Assembly: GCF_003797125.1 (NCBI RefSeq)
Contig: NZ_RKKE01000003.1
Coordinates: forward strand, 744,001-808,000
DNA from: Shewanella frigidimarina
GTDB lineage: Bacteria > Pseudomonadota > Gammaproteobacteria > Enterobacterales > Shewanellaceae
DNA length: 64,000 nt
Reading direction: 5' to 3'
The notes beneath the pieces were generated by a model. It was not told the DNA's origin. It was given only the letters and a program-made list of their open reading frames with translations, and searched no databases. Within the stretch, counting starts at the first letter, position 1; each line of letters starts with the position of its first letter. Made by a program: the position numbers and the translations under genes. Positions 20,436-29,178 of this stretch are shown here, in pieces.

Positions 20436-21686
20436 ATGAAAAAAAACCAAAAAATCTCTGTAGAACAGTTAGAAGTGGGCACCTTTATCCGCTTGCCAAT
20501 TTCCTGGAAAGACCACCCTTTCCTGTTTAGCAGTTTTAAAATTAAAGACGCTGCACAAATAGAACTCATCAAAGGCTTAGGCCTAAAAGATGTTTTTTTT
20601 GATCCCGAAAAAAGTGATGTTGAACCTGTAACGTCCGAGAATGCCAGCACCCAGAAACCCGACGAGCAGGCTCTCAACGCGCTAAAAGAACAAATGATTA
20701 GCCAGAAGTCGGCCAAAATCGATGAGCAACAGAAACTCAAACGAGATTTAAAGAAAACTGAACAACAATTTAATCGTTCTGTGTCTATGATGCGTTCAAT
20801 GGTCTCTAAAATCAGTAGCCGACCACTCAATGCGGTCAGTGAAGCGAAAGACCTCATCAGCAACATGACCACCATGTTACTCAATAGTGATAATTTAGCC
20901 TTGCACTTAATGGGCGATGCTAAAAATGATGAGCATATTTATCACCATTCACTTAACGTCGCTATGTTATGTATGTTAATGGCAAAAGAGCTAGGTTGGA
21001 GCCGCGAAGAAGTTGAAACGATTGGTATTGGTGGGTTATTTCACGATATAGGTAAACTCAAAGTTCCGAGCAACATTCTCAACAAGCGAGTGCCGCTTAC
21101 CACGCCAGAAGAAAACTTTATTAAACAGCACCCATTGATGAGTATTAACTTTCTTAAACTCGCTGACAGCTTTCCAGATGAAGCCAAACCGTTAATTGCT
21201 AATCATCACGAATATCTAGATGGCAGTGGCTACCCACAAGGGCTCAAAGCCGACAAATTAGACAAGCTGTCGCAGTTGATCGCCGTGGTTAACGAATACG
21301 ACAATTTGTGTAATGGCACCAACCAAGCTAAAGGGAAACCACCCAGTATCGCCTTGGGGTTGCTGTATAAAAACTATAAAAACAAACTCAATGTTGAATA
21401 TATTAGCAAGTTAATCAAAATGTTAGGTATTTATCCGCCTGGCAGTATTATTGAATTATCCAGTGGCCAATTTGCTATGGTTATGTCGGTAAACTTACAG
21501 AAGCTATTGTGCCCAAATATTGTGGTTTACGATCAACTGGTACCCAAAGATTTAGCCCCCATCATTAGTTTACAAGATGAAGGCTTGAGCATTGTACGCA
21601 GTCTACCCGCCGCAGCATTGCCAGAAAAAATCCATAAATACCTCAATCCTAGAGAACAAATCAGCTTAGGAATTGGTCAAAACTAG
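20436..21686 (+). CDS. HD-GYP cyclic-di-GMP phosphodiesterase with DUF3391
   Basis: A 416-residue protein predicted to hydrolyse c-di-GMP. The N-terminus (about 1-130) matches DUF3391 (VEQLEVGTFIRLP). The HD-GYP domain (about 155-340) keeps all key residues: HHSLNVAML, the HDIGK metal motif, KQHP, HHEYLDGSGYP and VNEYD, so it looks catalytically intact. The ATG at 20436 was preferred over an in-frame TTG six bases upstream; neither has a good ribosome-binding site. There is no receiver or membrane segment, so it should be a soluble regulator of motility or biofilm switching. It is monocistronic. Confidence 0.9.
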   Translation: MKKNQKISVEQLEVGTFIRLPISWKDHPFLFSSFKIKDAAQIELIKGLGLKDVFFDPEKSDVEPVTSENASTQKPDEQALNALKEQMISQKSAKIDEQQKLKRDLKKTEQQFNRSVSMMRSMVSKISSRPLNAVSEAKDLISNMTTMLLNSDNLALHLMGDAKNDEHIYHHSLNVAMLCMLMAKELGWSREEVETIGIGGLFHDIGKLKVPSNILNKRVPLTTPEENFIKQHPLMSINFLKLADSFPDEAKPLIANHHEYLDGSGYPQGLKADKLDKLSQLIAVVNEYDNLCNGTNQAKGKPPSIALGLLYKNYKNKLNVEYISKLIKMLGIYPPGSIIELSSGQFAMVMSVNLQKLLCPNIVVYDQLVPKDLAPIISLQDEGLSIVRSLPAAALPEKIHKYLNPREQISLGIGQN

Positions 21687-21802
21687 TGTTGTGCCGGAGA
21701 TGAATTAATCAATATTGAATAGTCTATTTCATCCCTTTAAATAGTGGCTTACATAACACTTTTCAGTCGACTTATTTCCGCCTAACTCAAGTATTTGAGG
21801 CA

Positions 21803-21845
21803 TAAAAAAAGCCATCAATCGGCAACAATTGATGGCATTATTTTG
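21803..21845 (-). terminator. Terminator of corA
   Basis: GCCATCAAT (21811-21819) pairs with ATTGATGGC (21828-21836). On the minus strand a seven-T run follows. The same hairpin with a weaker T-run may end the HD-GYP gene from the other side. Confidence 0.85.
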
Positions 21846-21862
21846 TGTAAAATAAGTTACTG

Positions 21863-22810
21863 CTATAACCAACCTTTCCGTTTAAAGAAAAAGTAGGTTC
21901 CTGCTGCACTGGCTAGCATTAATGCCACTGCCATTGGGTAGCCAAAGCGCCAATCGAGTTCTGGCATAATATGAAAGTTCATCCCATAACTGCTGGCAAT
22001 TAGCGTAGGGGGTAAAAATACTACCGCCGACACCGAAAATATTTTAATGATTTTGTTTTGTTGCAAGCCACTGAATCCCATCGCCGCATCCAGTAAAAAT
22101 TGTAACTTGTCGAAAATAAACTGGCTGTGTGGCATCAATGATTCGATATCCGATAACATCTCACGAATGTCTTTCAAGTTTTCATCCGACAATCGATCAC
22201 GATAATAACGTTGCATATAACGTAATGAACGCTGAGTATCCAACAAACTTAATCGAATTTTACCGTTCGAATCTTCTTGTAAGGTAATCAGTTTAAAAAC
22301 GCCATCAAGCTCTTCGTCATTAAATACTTGCTCGCCAACATTTTCTAAAATACTATAAATATCTTCAATTAAGTCAGATAGATAATCAACTTTCAAAGTA
22401 AAGAGCTCTAACAACAAGCCTTGTGGAGTGGTAATATCTAAGCGCCCTAAACGTAGGTAATTACGCAGTAAACGAATAAGGCCGACATCTTCTTCACGCA
22501 TTGTTAGCAAAAAACGTTCTCGCAAATTAAACGACACGTTCACTGCGCGTACATCTGAACTCACACGCTGAGGAAACAACGAGTTAATGTGTAACCCGTC
22601 TTGGTTTTGATAAAAACGCGCCGAAGCCTCAATTTCTTTAATATCTTCTTCGTCAGGAACTTCTTCAGCAGAGAATAGCCTCAACCATTGACGCTCTGCA
22701 TCATCGGGTTTTAATAAATCTAACCACAAGGTTGATTCAGGGACTTTATCGCCCACATTCAATTCGGTGGTGATTAATTCTCTATTTTGATAGGCGTATG
22801 CAGTGATCAT
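21863..22810 (-). CDS. corA: CorA magnesium/cobalt transporter
   Basis: A 315-residue pentameric Mg2+/Co2+ channel of the inner membrane. The start at 22810 was chosen because GGGGGAG sits directly upstream and the product MITAYAYQNRELI then matches E. coli CorA in length (316). A longer frame to 22864 has no family support. A long acidic cytoplasmic domain (1-250) is followed by two transmembrane helices with the essential loop motif YGMNFHIMPEL between them. The C-terminus is basic (FFFKRKGWL), as usual. Transcribed alone. Confidence 0.94.
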   Translation of the reverse strand: MITAYAYQNRELITTELNVGDKVPESTLWLDLLKPDDAERQWLRLFSAEEVPDEEDIKEIEASARFYQNQDGLHINSLFPQRVSSDVRAVNVSFNLRERFLLTMREEDVGLIRLLRNYLRLGRLDITTPQGLLLELFTLKVDYLSDLIEDIYSILENVGEQVFNDEELDGVFKLITLQEDSNGKIRLSLLDTQRSLRYMQRYYRDRLSDENLKDIREMLSDIESLMPHSQFIFDKLQFLLDAAMGFSGLQQNKIIKIFSVSAVVFLPPTLIASSYGMNFHIMPELDWRFGYPMAVALMLASAAGTYFFFKRKGWL

Positions 22811-23261
22811 CGCTCCCCCAAAGTCCGTTAGGCTATTACAAGCATAACAAACAAAAACACTCAAAAAGTGGCGCTAGTTTACTCAACTACAAATGAATGA
22901 AAAGTAAAATATTCAACTGCGCCAAAAATCGTACCAGTTAGATAATTTGTTCGGTAATTTGCTAAATAAGCCATGAGCTAAGCCGTTAGATAAATCCAAA
23001 CAAAACGTTGCAAAGTTCACCGCCACTGACAATGTTTACGCATCAGTATATTGAGATAAAAAATCTGCGTAAGTTAATGTCACTTTGCACGCTATTGAAC
23101 CCAAAAATCACACGCAATACTAGATGCTACAACATGTTAGCTCGCTTTACTTACTAACTCACCAAAGCATAGCACGCGTTAAACCTAGACTCGCTATTAT
23201 CTTCGCTCATAAAAAAGCGCCCAAATAGGACGCTGTTGTAACAACACCAATTAAGCTTACG
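22811..23261. other. corA-yejK intergenic region
   Basis: About 450 bp holding the corA promoter region and, near its right end, the yejK terminator. No convincing gene, RNA or repeat is seen in the rest. Mg-responsive leader elements are known upstream of mgtA rather than corA and none was recognised here. Confidence 0.5.
23209..23236 (-). terminator. Terminator of yejK
   Basis: On the minus strand AGCGTCC pairs with GGGCGCT (one G-T wobble) around TATTT and is followed by six T; it lies about 28 bp past the yejK stop. Confidence 0.75.
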
Positions 23262-24290
23262 TTATTCGCCTTTTAAGCGACGATCTAATTGGTCTTTCAA
23301 ATTAGCTGGCACGCCTTTAATCAAAATAGTGTCAGATATCGGATCATAAATAACCCGCTCACCTAAATGGCCGCCATCAAAGCTCAATGTCACCCCACCG
23401 CCGGTACCCGAGAACTTCTTCAAGCTGCGTAAACTGGCTTTATCAGCTGGAAACTCTTCATCTAACTCATAGCTGCCGCCACAAGCAAAATCGTAAAATG
23501 AATCCATACCAGAATCCGCTAACTCATCAGCTAAGTCTTTAACCTCAATCACTTCACCAGCGTCAGCGCGCTCAGAACAATATTCAAATACCTTGTTACG
23601 GCAATCTTGGCGTTCATCTTTGGTTAACTCACTGCCCGCGACAAAATCTTCAACCGCATGGATCAAGGTTTTGTTTTGCGCCTTAGTGTTCACCCCTTCG
23701 ACACAACCCATAAAGTCTAAAAAGAAATCGGCAACTTTACGGCCAGCACGGCCACGAATAAACGAAATATACTTACGTGAGCTTTTATCTGCCTGCCACT
23801 CGGTTAAATCTATACGCGCCGCTAACTGAATATTATTTAAATCTAAATGGTTGTTTTGCGACAATTCCATGTCATCTAATACTGTCATCGACGACTTAGC
23901 GCTTAATAACGCCACAAATAAATAGTCGCTTGTCATGCTGGTGTAGCAAGACATCAACAAAAAACCGCCTTGGCTAAAATCGTACTTGGCAAGTTCTTGT
24001 TGCAATAGTTGGCTCGCTTGACCACTAAACTCAACAAAACCTAAATCGCCTTTACGATAACCGGTCAGAGCATCAGAAAATTCACTGTTGGCTTCGCCAT
24101 CATCGCCATGGGTTCCAAAAAAACCAAATCCCTTGCCCGCTTTACCCGAATAGGTTTGATGCAACTCTTCTAACATGGTTTCAACGGCGTGAGTATTCAA
24201 CAACGGTTGCGGACGTAAACGACAACGCATTTGTCCCTGACTGTCTTGAGAAATTTCGTGAATAATTGCTTGCTCAATACTAATGCTCAT
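23262..24290 (-). CDS. yejK: Nucleoid-associated protein YejK (NdpA, 37 kDa)
   Basis: A 342-residue soluble protein of the 37-kDa nucleoid-associated family, which localises to the nucleoid; its precise activity is unsettled. Family features include the N-terminal [25 protein letters not shown] in the first quarter, the [17 protein letters not shown] segment in the middle and a C-terminal [17 protein letters not shown]. Length matches the usual 335-345. It lies back to back with yejL, the same arrangement as in enteric bacteria, and has its own terminator. Confidence 0.93.
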   Translation of the reverse strand: MSISIEQAIIHEISQDSQGQMRCRLRPQPLLNTHAVETMLEELHQTYSGKAGKGFGFFGTHGDDGEANSEFSDALTGYRKGDLGFVEFSGQASQLLQQELAKYDFSQGGFLLMSCYTSMTSDYLFVALLSAKSSMTVLDDMELSQNNHLDLNNIQLAARIDLTEWQADKSSRKYISFIRGRAGRKVADFFLDFMGCVEGVNTKAQNKTLIHAVEDFVAGSELTKDERQDCRNKVFEYCSERADAGEVIEVKDLADELADSGMDSFYDFACGGSYELDEEFPADKASLRSLKKFSGTGGGVTLSFDGGHLGERVIYDPISDTILIKGVPANLKDQLDRRLKGE

Positions 24291-24473
24291 AAGCCTTGTT
24301 AATCCTAGTCTGTCGCAGATGTTATTTTAAAAAAGAATGATATCAGACCAACCGTATAAATCGAACAAGGGTTTACAATATTCCTCACATACAGCGAATA
24401 AAACTTGAGGCGAGCGCCGGCTAAATCCGTTATTATGTGCAGCTAATTCATTATTTATTGAAGTTTTCTGACT

Positions 24474-24686
24474 ATGGCAATTCAATCTAAATACACAAAC
24501 ACTCAAGTTGAAGCTCTTATCAGCGAGCTGCTTGCAGTACTAGCTAAGCATCAAGCTCCTACCGATTTAAGCCTAATGGTATTGGGCAATTGCGTGACCC
24601 ATTTACTCGACAAAAAAGTCCCAGGTGAATCACGTCAAAAAGTTGCCGAGCAATTTGCTAAAGCCTTAACACAGTCGGTTAAGTAA
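24474..24686 (+). CDS. yejL: UPF0352 protein YejL
   Basis: A 70-residue soluble, helical protein of the YejL family, function unknown. Family features are the opening QSKYTNTQVEALI and the central LGNCVTHLLDKKVP. The length is near the 75 of E. coli. It precedes yejM on the same strand with an 85-bp gap, and conserved yejK-yejL-yejM neighbourhood supports the call. Confidence 0.9.
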   Translation: MAIQSKYTNTQVEALISELLAVLAKHQAPTDLSLMVLGNCVTHLLDKKVPGESRQKVAEQFAKALTQSVK

Positions 24687-24771
24687 TCGACTAAATAAAA
24701 TTTATCACCAATGCTAACAATCAGTTACACTGAAAATAGTCTGTGATAATAACGTAGGAATACGAGTTAAC

Positions 24772-26562
24772 ATGATCGAGCGCAAAAAGCAGCAAATGAC
24801 GCGTGATAAAGTGTCACGCTTAGTTAATTGGGGTCACTGGTTTGCCTTCTTTAATGGCATATTAGCGATGTTAATTGGCGCTCGATATATTGGCAGTGTC
24901 GGCTACCCAGAAACCATTATTGGTTGGGCTTACCTGTCAATCAGCACCATTGGTCATTTTACCTTTTTGGCCTTTATCGGTTACTTAATTTTTATCTTCC
25001 CGATTACCTTATTATTACCTTACTCCAAAATTTTACGTGGTTTTGCTGCATTTATCGCCTCTCTTGGTTTATATGCCCTACTGTATGACACCATTATTTA
25101 TGACGACTACGGTATCCATTTAAGTCCTTTTGCGTTCGACTTAGCCTGGCAAGATCTCAACGCGCTATTACACAGCACTTCATATATAGTGACACCTATC
25201 GTCATTGTGATTGTAGAGCTTACCGCAGCCAATTATCTGTGGAAACGCATAGACAAAATTCAGAAAAAACAATGGGGCAACAAAGTGGTGCTGTTTGTCG
25301 GTATCTGTTTTGTCAGCAGCCATTTATTTCATATTTGGGCCGACGCGACCAATATGACTGAAGTCACCCGTTTTGACGACGCCTATCCAGTGTCATACCC
25401 TGCGACAGCACGCTCGTTTATGGAAAATCACGGCATTGACAGCAGCATGCAGTCAACAGAGTCTCGCAACACTAAATCACGTAAGCTGAGCTATCCCATC
25501 AGTCCGATGCAATGTACTGTAGACAACCAACCCAATGTTATGGTTATCAGCATAGACAGCCTACGCGCAGACATGGTCGACAGTGTCACCATGCCGTTCT
25601 TAAGCCAGTATCGTATTCAAAATCAGCGCTTTATGAATCACTATAGCGGTGGTACAGACTTTGAAACCAGCATGTTTACCCTCATGTATGGCTTACAAGG
25701 CAATTATAGCGATCGCAAAGAGTTTGATAGCACCAGCCCAATATTGACCAACACTCTGTCACAACAAGGCTATCAATTAGCCATGTTTGCGCCTGAAAAT
25801 GATCAATACGCTGCTAATAGTGCAATGTTCAGCGGTATAAACATTCATATCAGCGAAGGCGATAATGGCAGCGCAGATGCCGATATCAACACCATTAATG
25901 CGGTGAATGCTTGGCAGCCAAAACAAACACAACCGTGGTTTGCCTTAGTGAATCTTACCGCACCAAAAGATTACGACACCCCAGTCGGATTTTTAGGCGT
26001 ACAAACCATCAAACCGCATATGGCATTAAAGCCTGCGCAAAAGGTGCTGTTTAATCAATATCGTCAATCACTTAACTTTATAGACCAACAACTGGCAAGC
26101 TTACTCAATAACGTTAGTGATGATACCATTGTGCTCATCACTGGCACTTACGGCCAGGTCTTTACCAGTAATACCAGCGACGCCCGCAGCGATTTATCGC
26201 CAGGTAATGTTAAAGTGCCGCTGATCATCCATTGGCCCGACAGCCATGGTAATAAAGTGAATTACCGCACCAGCCATTACGGCATAGCGCCAACCTTGCT
26301 AAGCCATGTGTTAGGCTGCACTAATCCAAGTACAGATTACAGTTCAGGCCGCAGCTTGTTAGAACCTAATAATGAAACCTGGGTTTACATAGGCGACAGC
26401 CGCCGCTTTGCCATTTATCAAAAAGCTGAAATAACAGTATTGGATAGTTTCGGTAAATACCGCATTTACGATTTAGACTATAAAAAACGTTTAGATAAGA
26501 AAATGAGCGCACCAGAATTGATCCAAGTAATGCGTGAAGGTCGTAGACTTTATAATCAATAA
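24772..26562 (+). CDS. yejM: Inner-membrane sulfatase-fold protein YejM (PbgA/LapC)
   Basis: A 596-residue inner-membrane protein. Five transmembrane helices in the first 190 residues are followed by a linker and a periplasmic alkaline-phosphatase/sulfatase-fold domain starting about 245 (NVMVISIDSLRADMV). In enterics YejM/PbgA/LapC senses lipid A and controls LpxC degradation through LapB-FtsH, setting LPS synthesis; that role is inherited from the family. SIDSLRAD sits where sulfatases have their nucleophile. The family is generally thought to be non-catalytic. A second in-frame Met at residue 9 is a possible alternative start. Confidence 0.9.
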   Translation: MIERKKQQMTRDKVSRLVNWGHWFAFFNGILAMLIGARYIGSVGYPETIIGWAYLSISTIGHFTFLAFIGYLIFIFPITLLLPYSKILRGFAAFIASLGLYALLYDTIIYDDYGIHLSPFAFDLAWQDLNALLHSTSYIVTPIVIVIVELTAANYLWKRIDKIQKKQWGNKVVLFVGICFVSSHLFHIWADATNMTEVTRFDDAYPVSYPATARSFMENHGIDSSMQSTESRNTKSRKLSYPISPMQCTVDNQPNVMVISIDSLRADMVDSVTMPFLSQYRIQNQRFMNHYSGGTDFETSMFTLMYGLQGNYSDRKEFDSTSPILTNTLSQQGYQLAMFAPENDQYAANSAMFSGINIHISEGDNGSADADINTINAVNAWQPKQTQPWFALVNLTAPKDYDTPVGFLGVQTIKPHMALKPAQKVLFNQYRQSLNFIDQQLASLLNNVSDDTIVLITGTYGQVFTSNTSDARSDLSPGNVKVPLIIHWPDSHGNKVNYRTSHYGIAPTLLSHVLGCTNPSTDYSSGRSLLEPNNETWVYIGDSRRFAIYQKAEITVLDSFGKYRIYDLDYKKRLDKKMSAPELIQVMREGRRLYNQ

Positions 26563-26779
26563 GGTATTTATAATATCGCGTTGTAAACGAGCTCTTCATT
26601 AAGCACTATCATGCATGCTTATGCTTGCTTATGCATAGATAAGGTCGAACGTTTTATTGAATGGATAGTTTATAATCAATCGATAACCGACTGATAACTA
26701 ACTACTTGCGTAAACAAATCGCAATTGATACAGTAATTACTCACTTAGTAACCCCGAGGCTCACAGCCGTACTAAGTGG

Positions 26780-26809
26780 TTGATATGTATGATGATATTT
26801 TCATTATAT
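26780..26809 (+). promoter_or_regulatory. Candidate promoter of tRNA-Pro
   Basis: TTGATA (26780-26785) and TTATAT (26804-26809) are separated by 18 bp and would start transcription about 16 bp before the tRNA. Assigned by eye only. Confidence 0.4.
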
Positions 26810-26831
26810 CTAAAGTCAAACGAAGTCATTT

Positions 26832-26908
26832 CGGTATGTAGCGCAGCCCGGTAGCGCACTGTCATGGGGTGTCAGGGGTCGGAGGTTCGAATCCTCTCAT
26901 ACCGACCA
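26832..26908 (+). tRNA. tRNA-Pro (anticodon GGG)
   Basis: A 77-nt cloverleaf with encoded CCA. Acceptor CGGTATG pairs with CATACCG; the D-stem is GCGC/GCGC, and the anticodon arm CTGTC-ATGGGGT-GTCAG gives anticodon GGG. The one T-T mismatch in that stem also occurs in E. coli proL. The T-arm GGAGG-TTCGAAT-CCTCT is canonical. It reads codons CCC and CCU. Its 3' end is repeated 4.56 kb downstream, suggesting use as an integration site. Confidence 0.96.
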
Positions 26909-26999
26909 AATTAAAAATAAAAAATCCTGTACGCATCAACTGCTTACAGGATTTTTTGTGTCTAAAGATAATACGTGAATTTTATTAATCCGGTCAAAC
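26899..26999 (+). repeat. Left copy of about 100-bp direct repeat (tRNA-Pro 3' end and terminator)
   Basis: Begins with ATACCGACCAAAT, the last bases of the tRNA, runs through the terminator and ends with ATTAATCCGGTCAAAC. The right copy is at 31457-31556, an offset of about 4558 bp. The two ends are identical over 13 and 16 bases; the middle is diverged but colinear. Consistent with an attL/attR pair or an old duplication. Confidence 0.8.
26919..26957 (+). terminator. Terminator of tRNA-Pro
   Basis: AAAATCCTGTA (26921-26931) pairs perfectly with TACAGGATTTT (26945-26955), followed by T residues, 12 bp after the tRNA. Confidence 0.88.
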
Positions 27000-27084
27000 T
27001 CCGGTCAAATCCTCTGCTCTACAATTACAACTTACGTTATTTCTGTCATAACTTTTTTTAATGTCTAAATGTAGCGGGTCGCGA

Positions 27085-27165
27085 GGTTTGAGAAATGAAA
27101 ACGGGTGGTTTGAGACCGGCAATATCGTATATTTCTCAAACTGAGTGACGTCACTTGGTTTGAGA
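27085..27165. repeat. Cluster of GGTTTGAGA motifs
   Basis: GGTTTGAGA occurs at 27085-27093, 27107-27115 and 27157-27165, with an inverted TCTCAAAC at 27134-27141. Four copies in 81 bp of otherwise gene-free DNA between the tRNA terminator and the cassette array look like a protein-binding cluster or remnant of a repeat element. Confidence 0.6.
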
Positions 27166-27229
27166 CAAATCAAAAATACATCAATTGAATAACGTTTAAA
27201 CCTGCCTTAAATCGATTGTAACCAACGAA

Positions 27230-27278
27230 GTTTAACCGTCCCAGCACCGCAGGTGCTAACACCCACTTTTTGTTAGGC
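27230..27278 (-). repeat. attC-like site, end of array
   Basis: On the minus strand it starts GCCTAAC right after the stop codon of the 146-residue gene and ends GTTAAAC, with inner hairpin AGCACC-TGC-GGTGCT. The outer ends pair imperfectly, so it may be decayed. Confidence 0.55.
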
Positions 27279-27280
27279 CG

Positions 27281-27721
27281 CTATTTAAAAGCAGCTTCGA
27301 TTTTTTCGGTATCTAAGTACTTCTCAAATGCACCCAAACTTTGAGAGACAGATGATTCTGTCATTAACTCTTGCATTGCCACTTTCCCTACAATACTGAA
27401 TGCAGACTCAAATGCTGCTGAATTTTCTTCCATAGCCTTATTGGATATTTCTTTGCAATCTTTAGTTATTAATCTAGTAATAAGCTCTCCAACATATTTA
27501 TTCATTTGATCTAAGTTAGCATCTGAGACATTTGAATAAGGTTTTATAGTGCTATGCTGGGACATACCAAAGTAGATCCATTTAGCTAAATTCTTCCTTT
27601 CTTTTCCATTCATTGAATCTGTTAAACAGACACCTAACTGCTGCGTTGCAGAGACTGTGCTTGCTAATGCATGCGGGCTCATTACAGCTGCTATTAAAAT
27701 AATAGTGGAGATTAACTTCAT
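27281..27721 (-). CDS. Cassette gene: small exported protein of unknown function
   Basis: A 146-residue protein with a clear signal peptide (hydrophobic core IILIAAVMSPHALA, cleavage near residue 20) and a mainly helical, charged mature part. It should be periplasmic. The pattern SMNGKERKNLAKWIYFGMS resembles small exported proteins often seen in integron cassettes, but no family is claimed. The start ATG follows AAGGAAAGC. It is preceded and followed on the minus strand by attC-like sites. No function is inferred. Confidence 0.75.
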   Translation of the reverse strand: MKLISTIILIAAVMSPHALASTVSATQQLGVCLTDSMNGKERKNLAKWIYFGMSQHSTIKPYSNVSDANLDQMNKYVGELITRLITKDCKEISNKAMEENSAAFESAFSIVGKVAMQELMTESSVSQSLGAFEKYLDTEKIEAAFK

Positions 27722-27740
27722 AATGCTTTCCTTATTGATT

Positions 27741-27840
27741 GCCTAACGTCCCTCTAATAAGTGAGCTAGGTGCTGGCGGGTGATTTGCGCAGCAAATGGC
27801 ATGACAACCTTGGTGAGTCTGAATTTAAAGGCTTGTTATA
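27741..27840 (-). repeat. attC site
   Basis: The clearest attC of the array, 100 bp. On the minus strand it begins TATAACAAGCC and ends GGACGTTAGGC. The start form TATAACAA resembles Vibrio cholerae repeats. The inverse core supplies the stop codon of the 130-residue gene. Confidence 0.8.
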
Positions 27841-28228
27841 CGCAACTTTCAGCTTTAGGTCTAAAGTAGTTTTTTGAGGCTGGTAATAGCAAAAAAATCA
27901 TTGCAAATAAGGGGATGATATATATTCCCAATATCGGATAAATTCTAAATGCCTCAAACAGAGAAAGATCGTAAAAATACTGGTCATAAGCCTTCCAAAG
28001 CCAAAAAAGAGGTAATCCACCAGTCCCTATTAAACCAATAATCAAAGATTTTTCATCTCGCTTTTTCAAAGCAGAAGCAACCAAAAAAAAGGCTGCTCCA
28101 GCAATTAACTGTGAAACTGCAGTTGATGGCCTAGCATCTACGACGAACATCATCCATGCAGCAAGAGTAATGCTGACTCCTGAACTCAAGTAAAGCAACA
28201 TTAAAGTCATTTTGGCAGAAAAAGGCAT
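27836..28228 (-). CDS. Cassette gene: small membrane protein of unknown function
   Basis: A 130-residue predicted inner-membrane protein with four hydrophobic segments and basic connecting loops (LKKRDEKS). The start ATG has AAGGAG nine bases upstream, immediately after the preceding attC core site, a compact cassette layout. The TAA stop lies inside the next attC inverse core (GTATAAC), typical of cassette genes. No family is recognised and no function is proposed. Confidence 0.72.
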   Translation of the reverse strand: MPFSAKMTLMLLYLSSGVSITLAAWMMFVVDARPSTAVSQLIAGAAFFLVASALKKRDEKSLIIGLIGTGGLPLFWLWKAYDQYFYDLSLFEAFRIYPILGIYIIPLFAMIFLLLPASKNYFRPKAESCV

Positions 28229-28243
28229 TTACAAACTCCTTGT

Positions 28244-28307
28244 GTATAACGCTTTAGTATTTATGCGTTACGGCGCTGTTTACAACGCATAAATCGCTTG
28301 TTGGACC
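28244..28307 (-). repeat. attC site
   Basis: 64 bp. On the minus strand it starts GTCCAACAAGCG and ends AAAGCGTTATAC; inner arms ATTTATGCGTT and AACGCATAAAT pair well. A near twin is at 28888-28947. Confidence 0.78.
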
Positions 28308-28347
28308 TGGGCTGATACCGAGACCAAGTTAATGGGTAAGCTTTATG

Positions 28348-28464
28348 CTAAAGGAATTTGCTTTTTTTGATGCTGGCTTTGGGCTGTAGAGCCGTTTTGA
28401 ACTGATAATATGGCTTGGTTTGTACGTGTTTCATTGCAATTCCCTTGTCATTGTGGTGTTCCAT
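28348..28464 (-). CDS. Possible small ORF in the duplicated cassette, copy 1
   Basis: ATG to TAG encodes 38 residues starting MEHHNDKG with VQTKPYYQFK in the middle and a lysine-rich end. The same frame is open in the second copy and extends upstream without a stop to the core site in both. An internal ATG preceded by AAGGGA would give 28 residues. Most differences between the copies change amino acids, so selection for the protein is doubtful; it may be the tail of a lost gene. Confidence 0.3.
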   Translation of the reverse strand: MEHHNDKGIAMKHVQTKPYYQFKTALQPKASIKKSKFL

Positions 28465-28544
28465 CACATCTCTTTTATGTCTAGCTGATCCAATGAGGAT
28501 AATATACTCGATTGAGTCAGCATTTGGCTCCGCACAGCGGCTTA

Positions 28545-28625
28545 GTTCAACGCTTTAAACAGAGGAAAACACGAACGCTTTGGCGCAGCCAGTGAGTGGT
28601 TTTTCGATGATTTAACTTGTTATGT
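28545..28625 (-). repeat. attC site
   Basis: 81 bp. On the minus strand it starts ACATAACAAG, which supplies the TAA stop of the 82-residue gene, and ends AAAGCGTTGAAC. The core site matches GTTRRRY. Confidence 0.7.
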
Positions 28626-28868
28626 GGAAACACTGCGCGCCCCAACTATGGCAAACCAAAATAAAGCTATACCAGCCAAAACCACTAGTAAAGCAGAATG
28701 GTCTGGCGCTATTGACCGCGCATATATCAATGGAGCTGCACCCGTAATAATTGAAACAATGATATATGAACCGCTCCGGCCAGTAGCTGTTGTGCTCAAA
28801 TACATTCTCCACTTATTTAGAAGATATGTACCCAACGGAATATACATAAGTAAAAATATTTCGATCAC
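28620..28868 (-). CDS. Cassette gene: small membrane protein of unknown function
   Basis: An 82-residue protein, largely hydrophobic, with three likely membrane segments and a short basic loop (LNKWRMYLSTTATGR). The start is GTG just after the preceding attC; an ATG seven codons in is an alternative. The stop codon is formed by the attC inverse core. A 66-codon frame on the same strand in another register has no membrane pattern and was not chosen. Function unknown. Confidence 0.6.
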   Translation of the reverse strand: MIEIFLLMYIPLGTYLLNKWRMYLSTTATGRSGSYIIVSIITGAAPLIYARSIAPDHSALLVVLAGIALFWFAIVGARSVST

Positions 28869-28887
28869 TCACTAAGTCTCGGTTTAT

Positions 28888-28947
28888 ACATAACGTTTTA
28901 GTATTTATGCGTTGCGCTATTTGCAAGGCATAAATCGCTTGTTGGAC
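28888..28947 (-). repeat. attC site
   Basis: 60 bp, twin of 28244-28307. On the minus strand it starts GTCCAACAAGCG and ends AAAACGTTATG. The palindromic arms ATTTATGC and GCATAAAT are retained. Confidence 0.75.
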
Positions 28948-28987
28948 TTGGCCGATGCCGAGTCCAGGTTAATGGGTACGCTTTATG

Positions 28988-29104
28988 CTATAGGGATTTG
29001 CTTTTTTTGAAGCTAGCACTGGGCTGTAGAGCAATTTTGAACTGGCAATATGGCTTGGTTTGTACGTATTTCATTGAAAATCCCTTGTCATTATGGTGTT
29101 CCAT
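28988..29104 (-). CDS. Possible small ORF in the duplicated cassette, copy 2
   Basis: 38 codons from ATG to TAG, same length and frame as the ORF in copy 1, beginning MEHHNDKG with VQTKPYCQFK in the middle. Six residues differ in the last 28. Low confidence as a real gene, but conserved length in both copies makes it worth recording. Confidence 0.3.
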   Translation of the reverse strand: MEHHNDKGFSMKYVQTKPYCQFKIALQPSASFKKSKSL

Positions 29105-29178
29105 CACATCTTTTTTAAGTCTAACTGATTCAATGAGGTTAATACACTCGATTGAGTCAGCATTAGCGCTGCGGCTTA

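Larger units (their letters stand above)
28244..28551 (-). repeat. Gene-poor cassette, copy 1
   Basis: A full cassette from core site GTTGAAC (28545-28551) to its own attC. It is clearly homologous along its length to 28888-29185, with scattered substitutions and small indels. The only shared reading frame of note is the 38-codon ORF at 28348-28464. Confidence 0.8.

Noticed and set aside
28612-28812. Minus-strand frame of 66 codons
   Set aside because: It overlaps the 82-residue membrane-protein frame in another register. The chosen frame has a membrane pattern and a stop formed by the attC site.
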